Below, piece after piece: positions 16,333 through 31,300 of a stretch of 64,000 nucleotides of DNA (position 1 is the first letter of the stretch; the number at the start of each line of letters is the position of its first letter). The translations under genes and the position numbers were made by a program. Below the pieces are notes generated by a model that did not search any database, had not been told where the DNA came from, and saw only the letters and a program-made list of their open reading frames with translations. The DNA comes from an uncultured Mycobacterium sp. (GTDB lineage: Bacteria > Actinomycetota > Actinomycetes > Mycobacteriales > Mycobacteriaceae). The stretch is from the NCBI GenBank assembly GCA_900078375.1, contig FLQS01000006.1, positions 29,070 to 93,069 of the forward strand, in the 5' to 3' direction.

Positions 16333-17418
16333 GTGGCGATCTTCGGCCGGAACACCGCGCGTCAGCGTCTGAAGAGGGCGACGCAGCGCGCCCTTTCCGT
16401 GCCGACATTCGACACCCCCGCCGATTGCACACCGTGGGTCATCGGTGGGTTGTGGCCCTCGGAGCTGGCGACGGTCACGCGAGAGACCGCGATCGTCGCC
16501 GAACACCTGCAGAACGACCTTGCGCGCATCGCGAACTCCGCCAACGAGCGCCTGCGAGAGCTGCGTCACGCCGATCTTCCCGACTTTGCCCGCCGAGCCG
16601 AGGAAGTCCGGATCATCGACGTGGCCAGGTCCTACGCTGTCCAGCGTGTCGAGTCGACGATTCGTCAATTACGTTCTGCGGCAGTTGAATTCGATACCGA
16701 CCCGGCTCTTCCCGTGGTCACGCCCCACGCCGAGCCGCAACCCGAGGCTGAGCCCGAACCAGATCCAGAGCTCCAGTCCGAGCCCGACAGCCACCATCTT
16801 GAGCGGTTGCTCGAATTCGTCGCCCGCCAGGTGCCTGGCTTGCGGTGGGCAGTCGGGGAACGTGACGACGGCGCGACTGTGCTGGTGACCGACCTCGCCC
16901 ACGGCTGGATCCCGCCGGGTGTCGCGGTGCCCGCCGGTGTCGAGCTGCTTGCACCGGCCAGGCGTCGCGGCCGGGTCAGCGAGCTCCTCGGCGACGTCGT
17001 GCGCTCGGCGGCCTACCATCCGGGTGACTCATTCGGCACGGTTCGCGGCGAGCCGACGACGGCGTCGCCACAAGCCCGGGAGCTGCCCCGCGTCGACGAC
17101 CTGGGCTGGAAACTCGGGGAGGCCACGCACTGGCGTGACGGCTTGCCGAGGCTGGTGCACACGCTGGCCAAGGCTGGCGCGGCGCGCACGGGAGTGCTCG
17201 ACGCTGAAGTCGACGTCTTGCGGGTACATTCCGACACCGCCCGCTATCAGCTGATGGCCCAGTATCCGGACGTCGACTCGGCGCTGCTGAGCAACTGCTT
17301 ATTACTGGCCGCGACCGAGGCGATCGCCGTCGGCGACGAGCTGTCCGCCAACTATCACTTCGCCTGGTTCGAGGCCCTCAATGCCCCGCCGCCCAGCCAA
17401 TGGGGTGCAGCACCGTAA
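16333..17418 (+). CDS. ESX-associated-type protein resembling the C-terminal part of EspK
   Basis: 361 aa, GTG start 9 nt after the flavoprotein stop. An N-terminal helical, Arg-rich region (1-115) leads to an acidic Pro/Glu linker (about 130-150) and a globular C-terminal half. Its LRWAVGERDDGATVLVTDLAHGWIPPGVAVPAGV segment is reminiscent of the mycobacterial DUF5631/DUF5632-type domain at the end of EspK; this is recalled similarity, not a search. No signal peptide, WxG motif or membrane helix. It is followed by EspL-like and EccA-like genes, which strengthens an ESX-related reading. Its role is unknown. Confidence 0.55.
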   Translation: MAIFGRNTARQRLKRATQRALSVPTFDTPADCTPWVIGGLWPSELATVTRETAIVAEHLQNDLARIANSANERLRELRHADLPDFARRAEEVRIIDVARSYAVQRVESTIRQLRSAAVEFDTDPALPVVTPHAEPQPEAEPEPDPELQSEPDSHHLERLLEFVARQVPGLRWAVGERDDGATVLVTDLAHGWIPPGVAVPAGVELLAPARRRGRVSELLGDVVRSAAYHPGDSFGTVRGEPTTASPQARELPRVDDLGWKLGEATHWRDGLPRLVHTLAKAGAARTGVLDAEVDVLRVHSDTARYQLMAQYPDVDSALLSNCLLLAATEAIAVGDELSANYHFAWFEALNAPPPSQWGAAP

Positions 17419-17522
17419 CTGAACCTACGGGGTGAGGTTGCTGAGGTGATTTCCGTCCCCGTCGGTCACACTTACCGCAAAGGTGAATTGACGCAGGTAG
17501 CGACGCTCGACATACTGGCTGA

Positions 17523-17840
17523 GTGGCGGGATCCGGCGGCGATCGCGAGCTTAGCGACAGGGATCTCGTCGATGCGGTCTTACAGGAGCTGAGCGAGGCT
17601 GCCGAGCGTTGGGAGGCGCTCCTCGCGCAGGCCGAGACCATCACGTACAGCGTCGACCTGGGGGACATACACGCGGTGGCAAACTCCGACGGCAAACTCA
17701 TCGAACTCACATTGCATCCCGCGGTGGTGACCGACTACAGCCATGGTGAGCTGAGTGATCGGCTGAACCTGGCGTTCGCGGCGCTGCGCGAGGAGGCCGA
17801 GACCGACAATCAGGCGCGATACGGCGCCGGATTGCGGTGA
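17523..17840 (+). CDS. YbaB/EbfC-like small protein, EspL-like
   Basis: 105-aa acidic protein with an N-terminal amphipathic helix (LVDAVLQELSEAAERWEALLAQAETIT) and the beta hairpin of YbaB-type proteins (HAVANSDGKLIELTLHPAVV), ending in a second helix. This is the architecture of EspL (Rv3880c), a YbaB-like protein next to espK in ESX-1 loci. GTG start. The gene is separated by only 3 nt from the EccA-like fragment. A nucleoid- or chaperone-type role is known for the wider family only. Confidence 0.6.
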   Translation: MAGSGGDRELSDRDLVDAVLQELSEAAERWEALLAQAETITYSVDLGDIHAVANSDGKLIELTLHPAVVTDYSHGELSDRLNLAFAALREEAETDNQARYGAGLR

Positions 17841-17843
17841 CCC

Positions 17844-18344
17844 GTGCCGCTGAATCTGGTGAATCAGCTTCTGGTCGCGTTGGAGGTGCACCGCTTTGAC
17901 TTCTGCTTCATCGGGGCGGGTTATGAGAAGGAAGTCGACGAATTCCTCACGGTCAACCCCGGTTTGGCGGGGCGGTTCAACCGCAAGCTGCGGTTCGAGT
18001 CCTACAGCCCTGACGAACTGGTCGAGATCGCGATCCGCTACGGCAGCCCGCGCGCCACAGTGATCGACCCACCCGCGCAGGAGGCGCTGAACGCGGCCTG
18101 TCGGAAGCTGCGGGCCTACCTCGCTCCCGACGGCAGCCACGGCATCGACGTCATGCAGAACGGCCGATTCGCCCGCAACGTCGTCGAGCGCGCTGAGCGG
18201 TTACGGGATTCCCGGGTGGCCGCTCAGAACCGGACCAACCGTGGATCGGTCACGGTCGAGGACCTCGAGACGCTGCGGACTCAAGATCTTGTCGCGGCGG
18301 TTGCGGATGCCTGCGCGGAAAAGCACGTGCCGCTCGAGCTTTGA
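17844..18344 (+). CDS. EccA-like AAA+ ATPase C-terminal fragment (probable remnant)
   Basis: 166 aa beginning abruptly inside an AAA+ domain: NQLLVALEVHRFDFCFIGAGYE corresponds to the helix after Walker B and sensor-1 strand of EccA/CbbX proteins, then GLAGRFNRKLRFESYSPDELVEIA (arginine-finger and small-domain region) and QNGRFARNVVERAE (sensor-2-like helix). The TPR-like N-terminal half, Walker A and Walker B of full-length EccA (about 570 aa) are absent, and no remnant is visible upstream, where the EspL-like gene lies. It cannot hydrolyse ATP by itself. Either decaying or retained as a partner-binding domain; GTG start 3 nt after the previous stop. Confidence 0.7.
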   Translation: MPLNLVNQLLVALEVHRFDFCFIGAGYEKEVDEFLTVNPGLAGRFNRKLRFESYSPDELVEIAIRYGSPRATVIDPPAQEALNAACRKLRAYLAPDGSHGIDVMQNGRFARNVVERAERLRDSRVAAQNRTNRGSVTVEDLETLRTQDLVAAVADACAEKHVPLEL

Positions 18345-18348
18345 GGGT

Positions 18349-19104
18349 TCATCGCATGGCTGCGGCGGCCTCGTCGGCCAACGCTCGCGCACTCTGATAG
18401 CGCTGGCCCGGGTCCTTCGCCATGGCCTTGGCGACGACGTCGTCCATCGCCGCGGGCAGCCACGGTGCGAAGCGGGTGGGCTGTGGGGCGGCGTCGTGCA
18501 GGTGGCAGTTCACCACCTCGTCTTTGGATGCGGCATCGAAGAACGGCGGCTTGCCCGTCAGCAGCCGAAACAGCGAGCAGCCCAACGAATAGATGTCGGC
18601 ACGCTCGTCGATCACCTTGCCGCGCAACATTTCCGGTGACGCGTAGGCCGCCGACGCCAGTACCACCCCGTGCTCGGCGAACGGGGGCGTCCCGAAGTCG
18701 GCCAGTAGTACCCGATCCTGCTCTGCTATAAGGAAATTCGACGGCTTGACATCACCGTGCAGGACCCCCTGGGCGTGGGCGAAGTCCAAGGCTTCGGCGG
18801 CGCCCGCGATGATCTTCACCGCGCGCGCCGACGGCATCCGCCCGGCCCGCAGCTCGGAGTCGGCATCACCACCGGCTACGTATTGCATTGCCATCCAGAG
18901 TTTTCCGTCATCAGTCTCGCCGTGGCCATAGACCGGTAGGATATTGGGATGGACAAGAGCTGACGTGAATGGCTGCCCGGAATCAAAGACCTTCAGCGCG
19001 ACAACTTGGGCCCCGGCCCGCGCAAGGTAGACCGTACCCATCCCACCGGTGCCAAGCACCGATTGGATCTGGTATCCGCCGACGCTAGCGGGCTTGGGAT
19101 CCAC
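18349..19104 (-). CDS. Serine/threonine protein kinase-like protein lacking the alpha-C segment
   Basis: 251-aa kinase domain with no transmembrane or sensor domain. Present: glycine loop GTGGMGTVYLA (18-28), VALK Lys38, catalytic-loop HGDVKPSN (116-123, Asp118; HRD Arg replaced by Gly), DFG (136-138), and a SPE variant of APE. Missing: the stretch between VALK and HPNIL is only 14 residues, so helix alpha-C and its conserved Glu are not there. Activity is therefore doubtful or unusual. It overlaps the end of the EspI-like gene by 20 bp and converges on the EccA fragment, placing it in the ESX satellite cluster. Confidence 0.85.
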   Translation of the reverse strand: MDPKPASVGGYQIQSVLGTGGMGTVYLARAGAQVVALKVFDSGQPFTSALVHPNILPVYGHGETDDGKLWMAMQYVAGGDADSELRAGRMPSARAVKIIAGAAEALDFAHAQGVLHGDVKPSNFLIAEQDRVLLADFGTPPFAEHGVVLASAAYASPEMLRGKVIDERADIYSLGCSLFRLLTGKPPFFDAASKDEVVNCHLHDAAPQPTRFAPWLPAAMDDVVAKAMAKDPGQRYQSARALADEAAAAMR

Positions 19105-20155
19105 GGTGCGGGATCGTCGCCAAGAACTGTGAAATGACCGCTGCCACTTCGACGAAGGCTCGCCGGGTCGGTGCTGACATCTCGCCGGTGTTGTTGATCA
19201 CCCCGCCGGGACGCAAGCCCGGATCGAACGGCACCTCCACCACTGCCTGCCGCCGCGAGCGGAACTGGTCGGCCAGCACCCCGCGGGTGCGCTTGTCGGA
19301 ATGTCCGTCGGAATCGTTGAGCACGATCACCGCGCGCTGCATCAGTCCGGTTTTGCCGTGGGCAGCAAGCCATTCCATCGTCTGCGCGGCCGCTGAGGCC
19401 CCGTCCGGCCACGGCGAGGACACCACGATCAACGCGTCCATGTCGCGCATCGCCTCCTGGGTGACCGGGGCATCCATCGTCGAACCGCAGTCGACGATCG
19501 AGATCGTGAAGTGCCGGTCCAGGCGCATGGTGGCCTCGCGGTAGATCGCGGGATCGAGAATCCCTCGCCGACTGCCGTTCTCGCCAGCCAGCACGAACAG
19601 TCCCGACGAGTTGCTGCCCATCCGGGTGAGCACCTCGGCGAAGGACTGCAGGTTCTTGTTCTTGGCGAGTTCCCAGTAGGAGCCGCCGGCCCGTGGGTCG
19701 ATGCGGCTGCCCAGCCGGCCGAACGCGGTGTCGGCGTCGACGGCCACCACCCGATCCCCGCGCCGCAGCTCGGCCAGGACGCACCCGACGCTGGCGGACA
19801 CGGTCGTCTTGCCGACACCGCCCTTGCCCAGCACCCCGATCTTGTAGTGGCCTCGTAGCGGGGCGGCCACCATGGCCTCCATCGCCGCCTGACGCTGTTG
19901 CTGGCGCGACGGGCCGGGGTTCACCACACCGAACGTCACCGCGTGGATACCGCGCCGCCACCCGTGGGCCGGCTTGGGCTTGACCGGCCGCGGCGGTGCG
20001 GGAGCCGGCAACGGGGGATAGGGCCGCTGGGCGGCAGGGGGCGGCGACGGAGGCACCACGATGCGAGGGATCCGCTCCGTCGGCGGCCCAGCCGAGTAGT
20101 CCGGTGGCGGGCCCTGCCGGAAGCGGTCGCGCAGGTTGTCGTCGCGGTCAGTCAT
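19085..20155 (-). CDS. EspI/Rv3860-like MinD-family ATPase with proline-rich N-terminus
   Basis: 356 aa. Residues 1-65 are proline-rich (PPSPPPAAQRPYPPLP). The deviant Walker A KGGVGKTT is at 111-118 and the switch-type VDAD at 139-142, followed by the usual MinD/ParA core (SIVDCGSTMDAPVT; VLNDSD). This is the architecture of EspI (Rv3876) and its paralogues; in M. tuberculosis the paralogue Rv3860 sits next to gltB exactly as here. ATG at 20155 is preferred over a long upstream extension that lacks family character. It is co-directional and overlapping with the kinase, so the ATPase may be its partner or substrate. Confidence 0.85.
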   Translation of the reverse strand: MTDRDDNLRDRFRQGPPPDYSAGPPTERIPRIVVPPSPPPAAQRPYPPLPAPAPPRPVKPKPAHGWRRGIHAVTFGVVNPGPSRQQQRQAAMEAMVAAPLRGHYKIGVLGKGGVGKTTVSASVGCVLAELRRGDRVVAVDADTAFGRLGSRIDPRAGGSYWELAKNKNLQSFAEVLTRMGSNSSGLFVLAGENGSRRGILDPAIYREATMRLDRHFTISIVDCGSTMDAPVTQEAMRDMDALIVVSSPWPDGASAAAQTMEWLAAHGKTGLMQRAVIVLNDSDGHSDKRTRGVLADQFRSRRQAVVEVPFDPGLRPGGVINNTGEMSAPTRRAFVEVAAVISQFLATIPHRGSQAR

Positions 20156-20685
20156 CGTGTTCAGTATCGCTGGTATGCGAGATCGACGTTTTGACGGATT
20201 CCACCCGCGTTTTCTCGGCCGTTTGTCGGTTTGGGCGTAAAAGCTAAGAATCCGACCAGAGTTTGCGCAAAGTCCCGGGCCGGGCTTCGGCCCAGGTCGC
20301 GATGGCGATGACAACGGGTGATGTGAGGTATCCCGCACCTCGCAGGTCAGGGACGTACGCCGTCAGCAAACACCCCAAAACGGGCCTGACGGGGCACCCC
20401 ATCCGAGCTGGGGTATCGAAACGGGCCATCGCGCCGCTAAAAGGAGCCCGGGACAACGGATTCCGCAGCTAAATCCGCTTGGGGCCCGCAGCTGCACACA
20501 ACGCGGGAGGGCAACCAAGTAAGCCTAGACTAAGTTGGCATGTCAGCGGGGGTTTGACATATCGTTTTACAACTTGTTGACACCACAGTGGAGCCCCGTT
20601 CAGTGCAGCACGGAGGAATCCCTGGCGGGGCGCGGTGACGTCGACGAACCACCGCGCGAAAAGGCTTGTGAAGGGTCAGGTGCGA
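20156..20685 (+). promoter_or_regulatory. Long gltB upstream region with predicted hairpins
   Basis: 530 bp separate the divergent EspI-like and gltB starts. I see no convincing gene: the short open frames use rare Arg/Leu codons and lack ribosome sites. There are two hairpins on the plus strand: 20360-20392 (CCGTCAG ... CTGACGG enclosing CCC/GGG) and 20396-20414 (ACCCC ... GGGGT). Two TTGACA boxes at 20554 and 20577 are possible -35 elements. A structured leader or a small RNA is possible; I recognise no known riboswitch. Confidence 0.45.
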
Positions 20686-26728
<6,043 letters not shown>

Positions 26729-26902
26729 GCGGCCTGCGTCGCGCAGACCCCATTAGTCACTACCGTCCCACCCGAATCATCCGATTATTTACCGGCGCGC
26801 CTATTGCAGTTTGCGGTGTGATCTGTGTCTAATTGCTGGAGTGGTTGCTGCGGTAAAGTCGCGACCCGATAAGACCGAGATTTGACCACAGGAGTGATCC
26901 TT

Positions 26903-27043
26903 GTGTACCTCAACCCGATATCTCGTACGCGGGTCCGGCGTATAGCCTGGTCCTTCTTCCGCCACCCCATGAAGAGCCGCGAGTTCCCAGCCAAGCACGA
27001 ACGCCTGGTCACTCGCGCGGATCTCATGCACTACGGGTTTTAG
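26903..27043 (+). CDS. Putative small basic protein (46 aa)
   Basis: GTG start with AGGAG 8 nt upstream and a possible promoter further up (TCTAAT-like -10 near 26827). The product is basic and aromatic (YLNPISRTRVRRIAWSFF, then HPMKSREFPAKHERLVTR), with no signal peptide or Cys. Third codon positions are mostly G/C, as in the surrounding genes. It fills most of the gap between gltD and the convergent glycosyltransferase gene; the rest of that gap shows nothing else. I do not recognise a family. Confidence 0.5.
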   Translation: MYLNPISRTRVRRIAWSFFRHPMKSREFPAKHERLVTRADLMHYGF

Positions 27044-27115
27044 CAACGGATTTCGCCGGCTGCTGATGCGGGTTCGGCTTTGCCCGTCGTTACCAAGCTG
27101 TTATCTACAGACGTA

Positions 27116-28360
27116 TCACGTCGCATTGCCGGTGCGCCCTAGCAGCTCGCGTTCGACGAGGTCGGCCCCGCGTGGGGCCCCTCCGGTATTCACGAATCCT
27201 GTGGCAACCTTCTCGACGCCGGCCGCCATCTCCATCGCTTGCCGGATCTTCTGCCGCAGACGTGGCGGCGACAGCCTGCGTGCTGCCAGACGCGTCCCGC
27301 AGTGCGCCACCTGGACCCGCCGGGCGACCTCGAGTTGGTCGCGGCCGAACGGCACGACACACACGGGCACGCCGAGGGCCAGGGCCTTCTGCGTTGCGCC
27401 CATACCGCCGTGGGTTACCGCACAGACCGCCCGCTCGAGAACCCGGCTGTGCGAAATGAATTCGCAGACCGTCACGTGTGGCCCGGCCGTCACCTTGTCG
27501 GCGCCGCCGGCCGGCATGGTGGCCACGACGTGTACGGGCTCCTCGGCGAGTGCCGCGATCGCCGTCTGGACGAGAACGACATCGTCCTGTTTCTCCGACG
27601 AGGTGGTCACCAGCACGATCGGGCGCTCGATCGCCGTCAGCCAGTCGGGCGCCGCTTCCGGCGGCGGGTCGAAGACACACGGCCCGATCATCTGCACACG
27701 GGGGCCCCACTGCGTCTGCGGATATTGAAACGGCTTGCCGCTGGCGACAAGCATGATTGGGGCACGGCGAAGAAACTCGTCCATCGAGTCGACCGGGGCC
27801 AAACCGACGCCATCCCGGACCGAGTTGATCGGCGGCAGCATCATCCGCTCGAGGGAACGCGTGACCATCGCCTCGACCGCTGCATCCCGTGCCCTGCCGA
27901 GTATCCCGGGTAGCGGTCGCAAGCCGAGGCCGAAGGGCGGAACGCCCGGTGAGCGCAGCGCAGGGGTGTAGGGCGTCAAGCAGGTCCATGGAATGGGGCC
28001 GGCCTCGGCCGCACTCAAGGCGCCCCAGCAATTGACGTCGATCACCAGGGCGTCTGGGCCGAAGTCGGCAACGGCACCGGCCAGGTCGGCCACCTCGTGG
28101 CCTGCCCGCCGGCCGAACGCCTGAACCCCCACCCGCAGTGCCGCACGGGGATTGGCCGCCTGCCAGTCGTCTAGTTCGATCGCCTCGATGCGCGGATCGA
28201 TCGCCGACGCCTCGAATCCCAACCGCGTTGCCATCTCCACTGCGGTGGAAAGCGTCCTCAGGTGGATCCGGTGCCCCCGGCTGGCCAACTCCCTCAGCAG
28301 CGCGCTGATCGGCAGCATGTGACCGAGTGCCGGGGAGGTGTAGGCCAGGATTTTCGCCAT
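27116..28360 (-). CDS. UDP-glycosyltransferase family (GT1, MGT/UGT-type) protein
   Basis: 414-aa GT-B fold enzyme that would glycosylate a lipid or small molecule with a nucleotide sugar. The N-terminal acceptor half begins ILAYTSPALGHMLPISALLRELASRGH, and the C-terminal donor half contains the UGT signature region (FISHSRVLERAVCAVTHGGMGATQKALALGVPVCVVPFGRDQ). It lacks a glycolipid-specific hallmark I could use to name the acceptor. Start ATG 28360, 5 nt after the stop of the cyclase-ATPase gene, so the two are probably cotranscribed. Confidence 0.9.
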   Translation of the reverse strand: MAKILAYTSPALGHMLPISALLRELASRGHRIHLRTLSTAVEMATRLGFEASAIDPRIEAIELDDWQAANPRAALRVGVQAFGRRAGHEVADLAGAVADFGPDALVIDVNCWGALSAAEAGPIPWTCLTPYTPALRSPGVPPFGLGLRPLPGILGRARDAAVEAMVTRSLERMMLPPINSVRDGVGLAPVDSMDEFLRRAPIMLVASGKPFQYPQTQWGPRVQMIGPCVFDPPPEAAPDWLTAIERPIVLVTTSSEKQDDVVLVQTAIAALAEEPVHVVATMPAGGADKVTAGPHVTVCEFISHSRVLERAVCAVTHGGMGATQKALALGVPVCVVPFGRDQLEVARRVQVAHCGTRLAARRLSPPRLRQKIRQAMEMAAGVEKVATGFVNTGGAPRGADLVERELLGRTGNAT

Positions 28361-28365
28361 CGTGG

Positions 28366-31300
28366 TTACCGTGTCGTCGTCGTCACGCCGGCCGCGGCTG
28401 CGAGGCGCCGGGCATCGTCGAGCCTGCCGATGGCACCCAACTGTTCGCAGAGAGCGAGATAGTCGCCGGCGCGGCGGTGGTAGGCGGTGGCATCACCATG
28501 CGCCCGGGCGATGAGCGCCTGCGCTCGTAACGACCACAGTCGCAGGCCGGGAATGTCGAATCCGCATTCACGCCAGCGAGCAAGAACCTGGTTCGCCTCG
28601 GCGAGGTCCCCTGGTGACGCGCGGCCGACCAATAACTCGACCAGCGCCTCGCCGGGGAAGGCCGCGAACGTGGGGAAGCCGGACAAGAACCGTTCGAAGC
28701 TCGCGTGCAGCTCGCTGATCGCGTCGTCGAGGTGACCGTTGCGCGCCGCATTGAGTGCAAGATCGGTCGAGATCGTGGCCAGGGAGCACGCGCCCAACCG
28801 ATGCTCGTCGATCGTGGCCCGCACGCGTCGGAGAAGCCCAAGGGCCTCCTCGTCGCGGGAATCTGACGTCCGCAACAGAATCGTGCCGTAGGTCCACCCC
28901 GCCATGACCGTCCCACAGATATCGCCGAACGACTCGGCGCGCTGCCAGGCCTCGTGGGCACCGCTGAGCAGCTCACCCGGGTCGACGAGGCCCAATGCCC
29001 CGACGAGGGCCGAATACAGTTGCACCGAAGCCACGATCACGGGGTGGAGCGAACGTACCCGTTCGAGCGCGACCCGCAGGTTGCGGAGGCCGGGCGTTAC
29101 GTCGCCCAAGCATGTCTGAACCAGTCCGAGAAGCGCCTGAGCGGGTGCGATCTCGGTCACCGGACACTCGGGTGCCAAGCGGAGGATCTCCTCCGCGACC
29201 GCGCGCGCTGAGCGGAACTCCCCGTTGGCGAACTCGGTGAACCCAACCGAGTTCAGCATCAGCGCCTTGGTCGCCGCATCGCACCGGATCCCGGTGGCCA
29301 AGGCGTAGAGCTCGGACGCCAACGGCTTGGCATCCGAGGCCCGACTGTCGTTGACCGACATCGAGAAGATTCGCCCCGCCATCCCGACCGCCAACGACGT
29401 GGTGTCCCGGCTTCGCATCGCCAGCTCGCGGAGTTCTCGATAGGTGTCGTCGGTGGCGAACTCGTCGCGGACGTACAGGGTGGTCGAGACGAGCATTGTT
29501 CGTGGCGAGATGCGCTTGTGCAGCGTCTCTGAATCGCTGTCGGGCAATCCATCCGCGATCCGGCGTGCGCTGTCCCACTGGGACCGCGCGGCGGCGAGAT
29601 CCCTCGGGCGAAGCCATGCGGCGGCACGCATGCGCCACAGGTAGGCATCCGACAGCTGGCCGGCGGCCTCCAAATGTGCTGCGACCATGGCGGCACTCTC
29701 GTCTGAGAAACTCGGGCGTCGCTGGATCGCCTCGGCCACCGCGTTGTGAGTGCGGGCTCGGGTGGCATGCAGTTGCGAGTCATAGGCCACTGTACGGACC
29801 AGTGGATGGTGAAAGCAGAAGCGTTGTGCGGGAACGAACTCCGTCTGGTCGATCAGTTGGGCCGCAACCAGCTCTGCCATCGCGTTCGGTGTGGTCTGCG
29901 GCTGGACCGTCTGCAATGTGTCGACGTCGAATCGTGAGCCGATCACGGCCGCGGCGTTGAGGATCGACTTCGTCTCGGGACGAAGTCGATCGATGCGCGC
30001 CGCCAGAACCGCTTGCACCGTCGCCGGCACGAAGATGTGGTCGACCGTTCCGGACACCCGGTAGCCGCCGCGATTTCCCTTGAGCACCCCGCGACCCGCG
30101 AGGTCGCGGACGATTTCTTCGGCGAAGAAGGGATTGCCGGCAGCGGCCTGCGCGACTTGTTGACCAAGCTGCACGGTCGACGGGTCGGTGCCCAGTATCT
30201 GCGCCACCGCCTGTTCCGCCGCCGCGTTCGAGAGCGTGCCCAACTCGATGGTGTGGGTCGAACTCCGGTGCAGGGCGCCGCGAAACTCGGGCCGATATGT
30301 TGTGACGAACATGGAGCCGGTCTCGGCAACGGCGGTCGCGAAGGCAGCGATCACGTCATCGCTGGGGCCGTCGATCCAATGTGCGTCCTCCAGGACGAAG
30401 ACGGTGCGTCGGCCCTGGGCGCGCACCACGCCCGTCATCATCTCCACCAGCCGGTGTCGACGGCCGTCGACACTGAATTGCGGCGGAGCATCGCCTTCGG
30501 CGATGCCCATCGCGTCGAAAAGCATTGGGGTGTCGGTCGATTCAGGGGACAACGCGTCACACTGCGAGGCGACCCGGGCACGCGCTTCCGGTGGAGCCAG
30601 GCCATCGACGTCGAAGAGCGCCCGCAAAGTGCGTGCCAGTGCACGGAACGCGACTCCGGTGGTGTGGGCTTCGCAACGCGCAACCACGATTCTGGTGTTG
30701 CGGGCCGCCGCGTATTCCGCGAACTGGTGCGCCAGTAGGGTCTTGCCCAGCCCGGGCGCCCCGACGACGCGCACCGTGCCGCCCTGGCCCGTGTCGAACA
30801 TGCTGGTGAGATCACCGAACTCGGCGTCACGTCCGACGAGTTGACTCTCGCCGCGGCCCAACACCATTCGATCCAGCCGCACGTCGAGCAACTGCGTGGC
30901 GGGGACCGGTTCGTCGGAGCCCTTGATGCGGACGTTGGTCAATGGCCCCAATGTGGCCGATCCTTCGACCAGGCGAGCTGTCGACTCGGAGCAGAGAACA
31001 CCGTCCGGTGGCGCCGCACTCTCCATCCGCTGCGCCATCCCGACCGGGTGGCCGATAGCGGTGTATGTGCCTCGGCCCGAACCGACTTCGCCCGCTACCA
31101 CCTCACCTGAGTTGAGTCCGATCCGAAGCTTCAGGTCGATACCGTTGTTGCGCAGCAGCTCCGCAGCGAACTGCTTGGTGACCGATTGGATTTCCAGGGC
31201 AGAGATGCAGGCACGCAGCGCGTGGTCTTCCAGGGCCAGGGGCGCACCGAACAGCGCCATCAGACCGTCACCGGTGAACATTGCGACGGTGCCCTGGAAG

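Noticed and set aside
20263..20472. Plus-strand 69-codon open frame before gltB
   Set aside because: TTG start without ribosome site and frequent rare codons (AGG, CTA, GGA); hairpins across it argue for non-coding sequence.
20568..20581. KstR-like sequence TACAACTTGTTGAC before gltB
   Set aside because: The last conserved A is C, and gltBD has no sterol link; treated as chance, unlike the perfect match at 14254.
26801..27046. Minus-strand 81-codon open frame antisense to the small ORF at 26903
   Set aside because: Weaker start context and codon use than the plus-strand candidate on the same DNA.
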